Made by a program: the position numbers and the translations under genes. Positions 6,574-6,919 of a DNA stretch of 6,919 bases are shown in pieces. Each line of letters starts with the position of its first letter. Within the stretch, counting starts at the first letter, position 1. The stretch covers positions 1 to 6,919 of the forward strand of contig CABQCB010000091.1 of NCBI GenBank assembly GCA_902462475.1. Direction: 5' to 3'. The notes beneath the pieces were generated by a model. The model saw only the letters and a list, made by a program, of their open reading frames with translations, did no database searches and was not told the origin of the DNA. Source of the stretch: an uncultured Oscillibacter sp. (GTDB lineage: Bacteria; Bacillota_A; Clostridia; Oscillospirales; Oscillospiraceae).

Positions 6574-6919
6574 TCACCTCTTGCTTCCCACGAAGAACAG
6601 TGCCACTGTGCCGGGACCGGAGTGGTTGCCGATGACGGGGCCCACGAAGTTCAGATGGATGTCGTGGTTATCGAACCGGCGGACGATCTCGTCGGCCACC
6701 AGCAGCGCGTCGCCCTCGCAGTCGCCGTGGCTGATGAACACGGTGCCGTGGGCGGGGTCCACGGCGGTCTCTTCCATCCGGTCCACCAGGGCCATGAGGG
6801 AGGCTTTCCGGCCACGGGCCTTGGAAACGGGGGTCAGGTGGCCGCCGTCATCCACGTGCATGACGGGCTTGATGGCAAGCATGGTGCCGAACAGGGCCGT
6901 GGTGGCGCTGATGCGGCCG
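6574..6919 (-). CDS. DegV-family fatty-acid-binding protein (C-terminal part)
   Basis: 3' fragment of 114 complete codons that stays open to the right edge, so the start is outside the window. It begins GRISATTALFGTMLAIKPV, the usual middle of DegV proteins. It continues with VMHVDDGGHL, the basic KARGRKASL, TVFISHGDC and the C-terminal VGPVIGNHSGPGTVALFF, all hallmarks of the second DegV domain. DegV proteins (FakB-type) bind a fatty acid and present it to the kinase FakA for phosphorylation and use in phospholipid synthesis; not all members have been shown to work with FakA, and no fakA is visible here. It is the most upstream visible gene of the degV-prmA-transporter run. Its final codons contain the prmA ribosome binding site. 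The N-terminal lipid-binding domain cannot be judged. Confidence 0.93.
   Translation of the reverse strand, partial: GRISATTALFGTMLAIKPVMHVDDGGHLTPVSKARGRKASLMALVDRMEETAVDPAHGTVFISHGDCEGDALLVADEIVRRFDNHDIHLNFVGPVIGNHSGPGTVALFFVGSKR

Noticed and set aside
4986..6635. A long open frame of 549 codons on the + strand
   Set aside because: It runs antisense to prmA and the transporter. Its translation is rich in His, Gly and Val with no family motif, an expected shadow of GC-rich coding DNA.

Overview
This window looks like chromosomal core sequence from a high-GC member of the Bacillota, most likely an Oscillospiraceae-type gut Clostridia (Flavonifractor/Oscillibacter-like). Three things suggest this: a DnaD/DnaB-domain protein paired with a DnaI-type helicase loader, a Noc-type ParB protein, and AGGAGG-type ribosome binding sites in very GC-rich DNA. 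The assignment comes from gene content and protein style, not from a database match. I see no mobile elements, CRISPR arrays, tRNA or rRNA genes.

Layout. On the + strand, positions 1-1649 hold the end of a replication operon: the 3' part of a dnaD/dnaB-like gene and, 6 nt later, a complete dnaI/dnaC-like helicase-loader ATPase. It ends at a symmetrical hairpin (1652-1686) that can terminate transcription from both sides. Everything to the right is on the - strand. Reading leftwards from the right edge, there is an apparent operon degV (5' end outside the window) - prmA - BASS-family transporter, closed by a strong terminator at 4520-4549. Next comes a single noc/parB-like gene with its own start region. 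Last is a VanW-family, probably membrane-anchored cell-wall protein gene that converges on dnaI.

How the genes fit together. dnaD/dnaI load the replicative helicase. Noc-like ParB proteins are CTP-dependent DNA clamps that protect the nucleoid from division. The VanW protein has peptidoglycan-binding-like domains. The left two thirds therefore hold housekeeping genes for replication, chromosome and envelope. The right third combines a fatty-acid-binding DegV protein, ribosomal protein L11 methylation and a membrane transporter.

Points of most interest: (1) the VanW gene is split by a frameshift at about 2404-2408, exactly where a conserved loop of the family is missing, which suggests a small deletion of about 20 nt; (2) its promoter region carries an exact match to the WalR (YycF) cell-wall regulator consensus TGTWAH-N5-TGTWAH; (3) the BASS transporter lacks most residues that bind sodium in characterised relatives; (4) the Noc-like protein, from its best-supported start, has no N-terminal amphipathic membrane-binding helix. 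I found no clearly new multi-gene system here.
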